From contig JBBAAG010000109.1 of assembly GCA_041658405.1 (NCBI GenBank), positions 1-8,072 on the forward strand: DNA of 8,072 nucleotides, in the 5' to 3' direction. Positions within the stretch are counted from its first letter, which is position 1. Every line of letters begins with the position of its first letter. Below are positions 1 to 6,750 of the stretch, piece by piece. Below the pieces are notes generated by a model, which was not told the DNA's origin, searched no databases, and saw only the letters and a list, made by a program, of their open reading frames with translations. Made by a program: the position numbers and the translations under genes. The DNA comes from Elusimicrobiota bacterium. GTDB lineage: Bacteria > Elusimicrobiota > UBA5214 > JBBAAG01.

Positions 1-177
1 GGCTGAAGAATACAACGTTGTCCAGCACGCTTGGGTGGAACCGGCCATCGAGAAGTTGCATGGTAGTTTTAACGCTTTATTCCCTTCCTGATAACTCGAA
101 GTGCTCACCACCACGTTCCCAGCGTCTTCCGAAGGCGGCCAGTCGCTTTGCGCAGCAGTATCGTCGGTGTAGTCAAA
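1..177 (-). other. Start of third inserted CBM-like domain (partial, cut by window edge)
   Basis: Residues about 1641-1699 of the giant protein follow host module 3's YTYSTNGGDTW strand. The segment opens GFDYTDD and contains ALKLPCNFS followed by a CWTTL strand. It parallels the module 1 insert (GFEYW, LPCNFSG, ARWEH). Only about the first third is present, so it is recognised by similarity to that insert and by position. Confidence 0.5.
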
Positions 178-3100
178 TCCGTTTAACAATCCTAACCACG
201 TATCCCCGCCGTTTGTGCTGTATGTATATCCCACTGAGTTAACATCAAGTCCATAATAGATGTCTTGTACTTGCACACGGCACGTGGGTGTTGTGGTATG
301 TACTTCTGTATCCTTGTTAACCCATTCGTTAGTAACCGTACCGATCTCGTGGTTAGACCAGTACATATCGTTAACTTTGTGTTTGGAATAGTTACCAGAC
401 AACAACGCATAAGTTCCCGCTGTGGCACTTGTACCAAGATAACTACCGCCAGTAGCAGTCAAGCTGTAAGTACCTGCGGTAGTACACACGCTTGTATTGC
501 CGGCATACGCGTTTTCCAAGATATACGCAACATACGTAAAATGCGTTTCCTGTGGGATCGTCGAGGTTACCGCACTGGATTCGTTTGAGAATAGCGAATC
601 TCCAGAGATGTTATACGCTTTCACATGATATAAGTACGTGGTTCCCGCGGTTAAGCCGTCGTCGTTATAACTTGTGATATCAGTGTTAACGGTTGCTACT
701 TGCGAATACTCGCCGTCGGACGTTTTACGTTCTATCTTGAACCCCGATTCGTTGTTAGAGTTGTCCGTCCAGGTCAGGTTTATTCGGGTAGATGAAATCG
801 ATACCGCTTGCAAGCTATCCGGAGCTGTAGGAATTGACGGTAGTGTAACTGCATAGGTAGTGTTTGAATACTCAGAATCTCCGGCAATGTTATATGCTTT
901 CACTCGGTAATAATACGTCGTCTCAATGTCTAACCCTTGATCAATATAACTGGTTGTGTTTGTCGCTAATGTTGAAAGCAGCGTATAAATACTTCCCATG
1001 TCCGTTGAACGTTCAAGTTTAAACCCGGTTTCGGTGTTGGAATTATCTGTCCATGATATTGATATTTGTAATGAAGATACTGCTATTGCTTGAAAGTTAC
1101 TCGGAGGAGTTGGTATTGTAATAATCGGTACAATAAACGCAGTACTCTCGCTTACATTACCAGCGACATCACGGATTACAAACTTAATTTTGTTTTGCGT
1201 TTCTGAAGACTGGTTAAACACAATTGGTTCCGTAATTAAAGTCTGTTCATCTGTGGTACCTAAATTACCAGAACAAACAGCGCCAAGTTCAGGTGAATGT
1301 ATCCGCACATCTTTTATGTACGATGTTCCGTTGTTCCCCAGTGTTTCTGAGATATTATCAAGATGCATATTGGGATACGTTGGGTCAGTTTCATAACCTT
1401 TACCTAAAATAATATCCGATGGCGCACCTTGATATATACCGCTTCGGGTCAAACTCGTAATTTGTGTCCACTGTGATGACGGATCATCCTGACGATATTC
1501 AAAAATAATATTTTCCGGAGTAAGTTTTATTCTAACATAATACCAATAACTTAAATTTACCGATGCAGGGGTGCTAACAAAGTTTATTTGTCGTGCACCG
1601 GCATGAATATATCCGTCTTCTTGCAAACTTACTCTTGCCCAAGTACTTGTTGACCAGTAAAGTGTCAACCCGGGGGCCCAACTCACTCCCGACGAGTTCC
1701 CACTTTTAATCGCGCATTCAGCCCATATATTGTCTCTATCGTTAGGACAGGATACATGCGCGTAAACTCCTTGTTGTGCAGTGATTGTCAAAGTGTTTTC
1801 TATCACTGAAAAACTAGAGTTACCATACAGATGATTCTCCCAGAAGTTCTCTTGTGAAAACTCCAGCAATTGTGATGGTAAGAGCCATGTAGTTCCGCCG
1901 TCGGTACTGTATTTATATCCTACTTTTGTTATATCCAATCCAGACCCTACGTCCTGTATCGTTATTTTACATTCAGGTGTAGGCTTGTCGGTATATCCTG
2001 TACCCTCAATCCATTCATCGAGAGTGTTTTTGATGTAAAACATATTTGAACTCTCCGGGAAAATAGCATCGTAGGTATCTATTTTTATTGTGTAAGTCTC
2101 GGAAATCCAGTTACCGCCACGGTCACTGACCATTACACGAACTTGGTTTTGTGTTTCAGTACCGATTGTTTCTGTATAGAACGGTATTGAACCTGCAGTA
2201 ATTGTTTCCTCTTGTACGCTTCCATTAGGTCCAGTACTTGTTGCGCTGCTTACTGCTAATAATGCTGGAGTTATTTTGTCTATCACAAGAGTTACATCTT
2301 GAGCGGATAACTCCATAAATTCAAATTTTAGCGCGGTTATTTGATTCCATCCCTGGGGAGTAAGGGGAGTTTGACCAAATTGCTCTTTAAGCACAACGAT
2401 TTCTTTCCACCCAGACTCAAACGTTGGGGAAGTAATGGGAATTGTTTTGTAGTACCACCCATTACCGCTCTTTAATGATACCGTCATGGAACTCACAACA
2501 TTATTAGCTTCTGCAGGAAGATATAACCAAAAACTTAATTCTGGTTCTTCTGTAAAATCTACCGATGGGAATACGTGTTCCCATCGTGCTTTACTATATT
2601 GACCACTAAAGTTGCAGGGTAAACTACACGCGAGATTGCCATCGTGTACTTCCATCGGATTGACTTCTGCCAATCCAGCATCGTCATAGTTGCGCCAGTT
2701 GTATTGCAGAGACTCATTCGTCCAGTATTCAAACCCGTCGGTAACAGGGAACCAGTTAGTACCGCTATTGGTGGTATACAAATACCCGGCAGTGTTTTGT
2801 TTCAACCCGCTATACGTGTCTTGTGCCGTGACTCTTATTAACGGTGTTTGCGTGTTTGTCCACTGTGTTCCATCAATCCACTTACCATCTTTACGAGTAA
2901 CATTGTAAGATGTTGACAGTTCAGGGTATACAGTATCTATATTAAATACCCAAAGACTTGACCATGAACTTTTATTCCCCGCTCCATCCACAGCGCGAAC
3001 ATGCCAAAAATATGAGCCATCGTCTAATCCCGGTTGACCTATCAAAAATAAATCCCAGTAATCAACTTGGGATTGGACAGTAAGAACACCTAACTCTGGA

Positions 3101-5097
3101 AAAACAGTACCTGTTGTATACTGTAGTTCATAAGTCACTCCTGAAGCGTCTGTTACATCTGTCCAGTCAAATAGGGGGTACTTGGTGTTCTCATATCCAT
3201 TATATATCGGTAAAGACAATGTCGGAGTTGAAGGTGGCGTGTTGTCAACTATAATGAAAGTATCCCCTCCAGATGTCCATTCCTCTAAATTGCCTCCTTC
3301 GTCTTGTGCACGGACACGAAAGTATACACTTGTCCCATCAACCAAGTTCATTTCGACCATATCAAATTGAGCAGATTCATCAAGTGTCCATGTTGAATTA
3401 TTAATTAACCATTCTTGCCAATTACCCTCATTAATTTTATATTGCAGATGGTAACTAGTTGTTGAAGTTGTCACATCCGTACCAGTCCAACTGAGTGTAG
3501 CAATATTTGCACAGTACATTCCACTTTGAGGATCAGTAAAATTTGATTCCGGAGGTGTTGTGTCAATAATAAAGTTTGATATTCGCCAAGATGATGAAGT
3601 TCCCTGAACTGAAAAATCTCTAACATACCAAAAGTATAGTCCATCACTTAATGGAGCATTAATTGTATATTCAGGAAGTACACTAGTAGTTATTGTGGTT
3701 TTCAAACTACCTTCCCAATACATATCTTCTTGCCCAGTTATTTCACCTGAACCGTCAAACGGTCCATTAGGCAAATCCCCTTTATCATAAACAACGCTTG
3801 TACTTTCTGCTTGTATATAATTATCCCCAACTTTGATCCAATCAACATATAAGTTCCTATCGGTTGTCTCATCAGAAAAATCATTCGAAAATACCACGTG
3901 TAGATTTCTTTCGCAGTTACGTACTGGTATTGTAGTCTCGTATATATTCCACTCACTACTATTAACTTCCCACTCCCTTACAAAATATTTTACGTCATTA
4001 CTGCTATCAATGTATAATTGCATTTTGGGCCAACCTTGAGAATAATCTCCTTTGGCTTTTATTGATATTTTGGTAGTAATTGTAGTGACAGCTTCTGATG
4101 TAGATAACATAAATTCATAACCACATAACTCAGAACCATTAAAACTTCCTTCAGTCCAAGAAAAAGTCGGAAGGCTATAATTAAGAACTGATCCTGCAGG
4201 GGGGCTTAAAGCTCTGAGTTTTGCTATTTCAATACTTTTATGTACAGGCTGGTTGACTGTTTTATCAAAAACCCAACTAATGTAGTTATAGTCATCAAAT
4301 CCAACGACATAATCTCCCGACATATTAAGTGCATAATCTACCGCAATTACATCAAACACATATTCTTCTCCGGGCGAAGGTACAAATGCGAATCCCCCTG
4401 TTGTATATGAATGAATTGGGTTTTGATATGAATCCACATTTCCGCTATAATCTTTAAAGCTAAGGATTTTATAGTACTGATCTCCTGTTTTTTTACCGAT
4501 TAGAAGAACTCTGAACACTCCCGTACCGGTATCATTTTGATCACAATAATTTTCATGTTGATGAATACATCCCTCTCTCACTCCATAATCTATTTCATAA
4601 TACTTACCATCATTATGATATTCGTTGCTTATTATATTAACTATTGGCTTGACATCGTCTATTTCAGAGATAGACACTACATAATGTACAGCCGTACCAA
4701 AAATAGCCCACCAATTGACTCTTAAGCTCAAATCCCATAAATTGTTTGAATTGTAAGTCACTGGATTGACTATACCTGCAACAATATTAATTAATAAATC
4801 CACACTATGTACATTATCTATTGTTTTTCTGGAATACCCATGTAAAGTTGATGACCTATCTCCGGATAGTGGATAATCTGTTCCGCCATATCCTATAAGG
4901 AAAGCAAAATTATTAAAAAATGATTCATTATTATATGCAAATACTTCATGTTCATCAAAAGTAGGCACATTCCGTAACCAACGATATTCTACAGCTTCTT
5001 CCCCTGGTATTTTAGCGTTCCATATAATTGTAGCATTACATTCTGATACTAATAATAAGGTGTAACAGCTAATAAGAAATACAAACACTTTTTTCAC
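1..5097 (-). CDS. Giant secreted multi-domain (FN3/Ig-like plus inserted CBM/LamG-like) surface protein, 3' end outside window
   Basis: The frame is open for 1,699 codons from GTG at 5097 to the window edge, with no stop. GTG is chosen because the preceding in-frame codon (5098-5100) is TAA, and GGGAGG lies 7 nt upstream. Residues 1-22 look like a Sec signal peptide (K2K3, hydrophobic core, cleavage near CNA/T). Residues 23-292 are unrecognised. Then come an FN3-like module (293-514) with a CBM60-like insert (340-463), two FN3/Ig-like domains (about 515-620 and 621-721), host module 1 (722-1007) with insert 789-942, host module 2 (1008-1328) with LamG-like insert 1078-1267, two classical FN3 domains (1329-1418, 1423-1515), and host module 3 (1516 on) whose insert starts near 1641. 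No catalytic domain is seen in this part. It overlaps the upstream gene by 4 nt and probably shares its operon. The likely role is extracellular glycan binding or adhesion (inference). Attachment and any enzymatic domain would lie in the unseen C-terminus. Confidence 0.9.
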   Translation of the reverse strand, partial: MKKVFVFLISCYTLLLVSECNATIIWNAKIPGEEAVEYRWLRNVPTFDEHEVFAYNNESFFNNFAFLIGYGGTDYPLSGDRSSTLHGYSRKTIDNVHSVDLLINIVAGIVNPVTYNSNNLWDLSLRVNWWAIFGTAVHYVVSISEIDDVKPIVNIISNEYHNDGKYYEIDYGVREGCIHQHENYCDQNDTGTGVFRVLLIGKKTGDQYYKILSFKDYSGNVDSYQNPIHSYTTGGFAFVPSPGEEYVFDVIAVDYALNMSGDYVVGFDDYNYISWVFDKTVNQPVHKSIEIAKLRALSPPAGSVLNYSLPTFSWTEGSFNGSELCGYEFMLSTSEAVTTITTKISIKAKGDYSQGWPKMQLYIDSSNDVKYFVREWEVNSSEWNIYETTIPVRNCERNLHVVFSNDFSDETTDRNLYVDWIKVGDNYIQAESTSVVYDKGDLPNGPFDGSGEITGQEDMYWEGSLKTTITTSVLPEYTINAPLSDGLYFWYVRDFSVQGTSSSWRISNFIIDTTPPESNFTDPQSGMYCANIATLSWTGTDVTTSTTSYHLQYKINEGNWQEWLINNSTWTLDESAQFDMVEMNLVDGTSVYFRVRAQDEGGNLEEWTSGGDTFIIVDNTPPSTPTLSLPIYNGYENTKYPLFDWTDVTDASGVTYELQYTTGTVFPELGVLTVQSQVDYWDLFLIGQPGLDDGSYFWHVRAVDGAGNKSSWSSLWVFNIDTVYPELSTSYNVTRKDGKWIDGTQWTNTQTPLIRVTAQDTYSGLKQNTAGYLYTTNSGTNWFPVTDGFEYWTNESLQYNWRNYDDAGLAEVNPMEVHDGNLACSLPCNFSGQYSKARWEHVFPSVDFTEEPELSFWLYLPAEANNVVSSMTVSLKSGNGWYYKTIPITSPTFESGWKEIVVLKEQFGQTPLTPQGWNQITALKFEFMELSAQDVTLVIDKITPALLAVSSATSTGPNGSVQEETITAGSIPFYTETIGTETQNQVRVMVSDRGGNWISETYTIKIDTYDAIFPESSNMFYIKNTLDEWIEGTGYTDKPTPECKITIQDVGSGLDITKVGYKYSTDGGTTWLLPSQLLEFSQENFWENHLYGNSSFSVIENTLTITAQQGVYAHVSCPNDRDNIWAECAIKSGNSSGVSWAPGLTLYWSTSTWARVSLQEDGYIHAGARQINFVSTPASVNLSYWYYVRIKLTPENIIFEYRQDDPSSQWTQITSLTRSGIYQGAPSDIILGKGYETDPTYPNMHLDNISETLGNNGTSYIKDVRIHSPELGAVCSGNLGTTDEQTLITEPIVFNQSSETQNKIKFVIRDVAGNVSESTAFIVPIITIPTPPSNFQAIAVSSLQISISWTDNSNTETGFKLERSTDMGSIYTLLSTLATNTTSYIDQGLDIETTYYYRVKAYNIAGDSEYSNTTYAVTLPSIPTAPDSLQAVSISSTRINLTWTDNSNNESGFKIERKTSDGEYSQVATVNTDITSYNDDGLTAGTTYLYHVKAYNISGDSLFSNESSAVTSTIPQETHFTYVAYILENAYAGNTSVCTTAGTYSLTATGGSYLGTSATAGTYALLSGNYSKHKVNDMYWSNHEIGTVTNEWVNKDTEVHTTTPTCRVQVQDIYYGLDVNSVGYTYSTNGGDTWLGLLNGFDYTDDTAAQSDWPPSEDAGNVVVSTSSYQEGNKALKLPCNFSMAGSTQACWTTLYSSA
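553..1113 (-). repeat. Tandem pair of classical fibronectin type III domains in the giant protein
   Basis: Residues 1329-1418 and 1423-1515 are two adjacent FN3 domains of about 90 residues. Both have P-x-(P)-x-x-(F/L)-Q-A at the start, W-T-D-N-S-N-x-E-(T/S)-G-F-K in the B-C region, an E-R strand, T-S-Y in the E strand, Y-x-(Y/H)-(R/H)-V-K-A-Y-N-I in the F strand and G-D-S-x-(Y/F)-S-N in the G strand. The copies are clearly homologous in DNA as well (for example a shared GTGAAAGC-TATAACAT segment), although their third codon positions differ. FN3 pairs of this kind usually act as spacers in extracellular proteins. Confidence 0.85.
1297..1866 (-). other. LamG/concanavalin A-like beta-sandwich inserted in host module 2
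   Basis: Residues about 1078-1267 of the giant protein interrupt host module 2 directly after its YKYSTDGGTTW strand. Features are an early W (ENFWENH), alternating strands such as NTLTIT and DNIWAECAI, the segment SWAPGLTLYWS followed by WARVSLQ, a YWYYVRIKL strand, an IIFEYRQD strand, and a closing YIKDVRIH. This series is characteristic of LamG/jelly-roll lectin-like domains found in large secreted bacterial proteins. It differs from the inserts of modules 1 and 3, which occupy the equivalent place. Ligand unknown. Confidence 0.55.
2272..2733 (-). other. Galactose-binding-like (CBM-type) beta-sandwich inserted in host module 1
   Basis: Residues about 789-942 of the giant protein sit between the two halves of an Ig-like host module. 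The segment opens with GFEYW, has a W-rich early strand, LPCNFSG, ARWEHVF, ELSFWLYLP, GWKEIVVL, a W-N-Q-I-T-A-L strand and ends LVIDKI. That order (F-E start, SFW-Y-P strand, GW strand, V-x-D-x-I end) is typical of jelly-roll carbohydrate-binding domains related to galactose-binding-like folds. The insert at the window's left edge shares GF(E/D)Y and LPCNFS, so the two are homologous. The specific CBM family and the ligand cannot be named. Confidence 0.55.
3709..4080 (-). other. CBM60/CBM36-like Ca-dependent carbohydrate-binding domain inserted in an FN3-like module of the giant protein
   Basis: This covers residues about 340-463 of the giant protein. The pattern matches my memory of Ca-dependent xylan-binding modules: a strand with IKAKG, then WPKMQLYID, then VVFSND (N405, D406), a loop with several acidic residues (D409, E410, D413), the strand DRNLYVDWIKVG (413-424), then an IQAE segment and a closing MYWEGSL (459-465). 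In that family acidic residues on these loops bind calcium, which contacts the sugar. The cysteine pair I recall from the Cellvibrio CBM60 is absent here. The flanking host strands resume after it (SDGLYFWYVRD), as in the next domain that has no insert (DDGSYFWHVRA). The assignment is by motif recognition only and the ligand is unknown. Confidence 0.65.
5032..5097 (-). other. Predicted Sec signal peptide of the giant protein
   Basis: Residues 1-22 are a short basic start (K2, K3), a hydrophobic stretch from V4 to about V17, and a polar S-E-C-N-A end before T23. Type I cleavage after A22 fits best. A cysteine at residue 11 preceded by LIS superficially resembles a lipobox, but hydrophobic residues continue beyond it, so a lipoprotein is less likely. 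Confidence 0.7.
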
Positions 5098-6065
5098 TTA
5101 AATGCCTCCCATTTATAAATTATTCCTAATGATGATGTTAAATAATAAGTATCGTTTGTCCAAGTTGTCTGTGTCCCTAATTTAAAAACAATGCTTGTGT
5201 TGTTGTTCATACTATATTTAAACCCCAAATCAAAATGCTTGAAAATAGAACTTTTGTGATACTCGTATCTTAATCCATATTTGAAGTCATCATCATAAAG
5301 CCCTGTTTTAAATATTTCATATTGAGGATATTTTACTGATGCTATCGCTGTTAATCCAATATCAGACAACAAAGTCAATTGTGTGTTTATTTTAAAGCTC
5401 ATTTTTGTGTTTAACAACCATAGTACTCTGTTATATTCAGTCCACTCAAAATTTGTTCTTTCACCACTATCCCGTACGAATCCCGCTATCCAATCGTCAC
5501 CCACAAATCCTTTCAAAGACAATTCTAATTCAACTGCGTTTAACAAAAGATTCCATATAATTTGAATATTTCTGATCCCATTGTTACCATAAACCGTATT
5601 TTCCTCTAGTAACATATTTTGAACATTGTAAACATTATTTTCCTGATAATCATAACTATAAGTGTAATTACTAAAGATGTAGCTGATATCAACCACCAGG
5701 TTACTCGAGTCATACTTACCAATGATGCCATACAATTCCAATCCACTTGAATACGTATCTGTTACCAACCCTAATCCAACACTACCATAATTGGTATCAA
5801 GTACACCTTTTACACTACAAATATTTATTTGTTGGCTTTTCTGATATATAAACAACGGGACATTTAAGTTGTCTACTACAATTCTAGGACGTACAAATTT
5901 ATTTTCAGGGAAGACATAATCAAACGTCAATGAATCAATACTGCTATTTATACTTGGTAATATCCAGCTTTCTGCTTTAATAGAATACTTTGCATCACTG
6001 GCATGACAGATAGATTGTGGGAACAATAGAAAACATGCTAATAAAGTTATTATAAAATTTACCAT
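5094..6065 (-). CDS. Predicted outer-membrane beta-barrel protein, unrecognised family (323 aa)
   Basis: The product begins with a signal-peptide-like segment (hydrophobic residues 4-15, probable cleavage after CHA at 20-22). No known family is recognised. The mature part has many short segments of alternating polar and hydrophobic or aromatic residues, such as SVGLGLVTD, LELYGIIGKY, NLVVDISYIF, VELELSLKGFV, DLGFKYSM and LGIIYKW. With the frequent Y, N and S turns, this suits an outer-membrane barrel. Residues 1-60 of the mature part could be a short plug or a first strand. The start ATG at 6065 has AAGGAA 5 nt upstream. It begins 13 nt after the preceding gene's stop and its own stop overlaps the giant gene's start by 4 nt, so all three are probably co-translated. 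It could help anchor or export the giant product (inference). Composition is strongly AT-rich, like its immediate neighbours. Confidence 0.85.
   Translation of the reverse strand: MVNFIITLLACFLLFPQSICHASDAKYSIKAESWILPSINSSIDSLTFDYVFPENKFVRPRIVVDNLNVPLFIYQKSQQINICSVKGVLDTNYGSVGLGLVTDTYSSGLELYGIIGKYDSSNLVVDISYIFSNYTYSYDYQENNVYNVQNMLLEENTVYGNNGIRNIQIIWNLLLNAVELELSLKGFVGDDWIAGFVRDSGERTNFEWTEYNRVLWLLNTKMSFKINTQLTLLSDIGLTAIASVKYPQYEIFKTGLYDDDFKYGLRYEYHKSSIFKHFDLGFKYSMNNNTSIVFKLGTQTTWTNDTYYLTSSLGIIYKWEAFK
5105..5110 (-). promoter_or_regulatory. Ribosome binding site GGGAGG that fixes the GTG start of the giant gene
   Basis: GGGAGG lies inside the last codons of the upstream 323-residue protein gene, 7 nt before GTG at 5097. 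The GTG overlaps that gene's TGA stop as GTGA, the usual arrangement for coupled translation. Confidence 0.8.
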
Positions 6066-6070
6066 ATTAT

Positions 6071-6076
6071 TTCCTT
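6071..6076 (-). promoter_or_regulatory. Ribosome binding site AAGGAA for the 323-aa gene
   Basis: AAGGAA occupies most of the 13-nt gap between the TAA of the preceding gene (6079-6081) and ATG at 6065, with 5 nt spacing. It supports the chosen start and suggests coupled translation. Confidence 0.7.
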
Positions 6077-6078
6077 AG

Positions 6079-6687
6079 TTAAAACGACCAGCCAATATTT
6101 ATGCTGGCATCTGTCAAACTATCTCCTACGAAAGGAACATTTTCACCAGCAAGCGTCAATGAATTTCCTGAATATCCTGTCCCAATGTTTAACACTAAGG
6201 TAAATCCGCCAAAAATCCATTTATATCCAAGATTACCAGCTACAGTTAAGAAAACCAAGTTCCCGTTTACCGTCTTCTGCACATAAGAATATTGTTCAAT
6301 CACTGTATCTTTGTAGTTTCCATTATATTCATAGCTAAAATATGTATATTTTGCTGACAGAATAGAAACGCCTACTACGGGTCCCAAAAAAAATCCTTGT
6401 AATCTCTTACCGTCGAGATATATGTTATATCCCAAGCTTGCTCCATTAAGAGACACTTCCCAGTCACTGCGTTTCGACCCAAAATAGGTTACACCGGCTT
6501 TCAAACTAGATTTATTATTCAGCCCCAATTCATAACTCGCATTAATATTTCCTTTAAGTAATCCTATAACATTAAAGGCTAATGAATTATTCACTTCCGC
6601 AAAACCAAAGGAAGAAACGAATAGCATAATTAATCCAAATAAAAATATTGTTTTTGAAATAAAATTACATATTTGGGAGACTTTCAT
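6079..6687 (-). CDS. Small outer-membrane beta-barrel protein, DUF3575/OmpA-barrel-like (202 aa)
   Basis: The start at 6687 is preferred over a longer in-frame ATG at 6744. It has GGAG 5 nt upstream, and it places a typical signal peptide at the very N-terminus (MKVSQIC, hydrophobic to about residue 28, cleavage near GFA/E at 28-30). The mature part of about 172 residues has alternating strands such as ASYELGLNN, SSLKAGVTYF, GASLGYNIYL, GFFLGPVVGVSIL, LTVAGNLGYKWIF and LVLNIGTGYS. It ends INIGWSF with a terminal phenylalanine, the usual signal for outer-membrane barrel insertion. Size and the GFFLGP / LGYKW pattern suggest an eight-stranded barrel like DUF3575-type proteins (from memory, unverified). 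It is the first gene of an AT-rich three-gene run that ends in the giant protein. Specific function unknown. Confidence 0.8.
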   Translation of the reverse strand: MKVSQICNFISKTIFLFGLIMLFVSSFGFAEVNNSLAFNVIGLLKGNINASYELGLNNKSSLKAGVTYFGSKRSDWEVSLNGASLGYNIYLDGKRLQGFFLGPVVGVSILSAKYTYFSYEYNGNYKDTVIEQYSYVQKTVNGNLVFLTVAGNLGYKWIFGGFTLVLNIGTGYSGNSLTLAGENVPFVGDSLTDASINIGWSF

Positions 6688-6690
6688 AAT

Positions 6691-6696
6691 ATCTCC
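6691..6696 (-). promoter_or_regulatory. Ribosome binding site GGAGAT selecting the 6687 start
   Basis: GGAGAT is followed by ATT and ATG, putting the GGAG core 5 nt from the start. The alternative ATG at 6744 has no comparable site at good spacing (GGG occurs within GGGCACTTGCC before it) and would put 19 polar residues before the signal peptide. Confidence 0.7.
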
Positions 6697-6717
6697 AATG
6701 CCATTACTCATAATTAA

Positions 6718-6723
6718 ATTATA
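6718..6723 (-). promoter_or_regulatory. Possible -10 promoter element (TATAAT) for the barrel/giant-protein operon
   Basis: A perfect TATAAT lies 30 nt upstream of the ATG at 6687, which would give a leader of roughly 20-25 nt containing the RBS. The best -35-like hexamer, TTGCCA at 6744-6749, is 20 nt upstream, longer than the usual 16-18 nt spacing. The region is AT-rich, so a chance match is quite possible. Confidence 0.3.
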
Positions 6724-6730
6724 CAATTCC

Positions 6731-6750
6731 CTTGCATCCGTCATGGCAAG
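6731..6750 (-). other. Small hairpin in the intergenic gap after the tail-collar gene
   Basis: On the minus strand CTTGC(C)AT pairs with ATGCAAG around a GACGG loop: seven base pairs with one bulged C. It follows the tail-collar gene's TAG by about 30 nt and precedes the candidate -10. No clean U-run follows, so it is not a typical intrinsic terminator. It may be a weak terminator, a processing site or chance. Confidence 0.3.

Noticed and set aside
265..588. A 107-codon plus-strand open frame, and other plus-strand frames between 18 and 4725
   Set aside because: They lie opposite the continuous minus-strand frame of the giant gene, have low-complexity or unlikely protein sequence, lack convincing ribosome sites and match no family.
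3738..3956. A short minus-strand frame of 72 codons
   Set aside because: It is out of frame within the CBM60-like part of the giant gene, whose frame encodes a clear domain there.
5065..5097. Lipobox-like LISC at residue 11 of the giant protein (and LLAC at residue 11 of the 323-aa protein)
   Set aside because: The hydrophobic core continues past the cysteine in both, the preceding core would be only about seven residues, and the 323-aa protein has no basic N-region. Type I cleavage fits better.
6688..6744. Longer N-terminus of the 202-aa barrel protein starting at ATG 6744
   Set aside because: It would put 19 polar residues before the signal peptide, while the ATG at 6687 has a well-spaced GGAG.
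6731..6750. Hairpin as an intrinsic terminator of the tail-collar gene
   Set aside because: The stem is short with a bulge and is followed by mixed GGAATTG, not a U-run. Kept only as a weak structural element.
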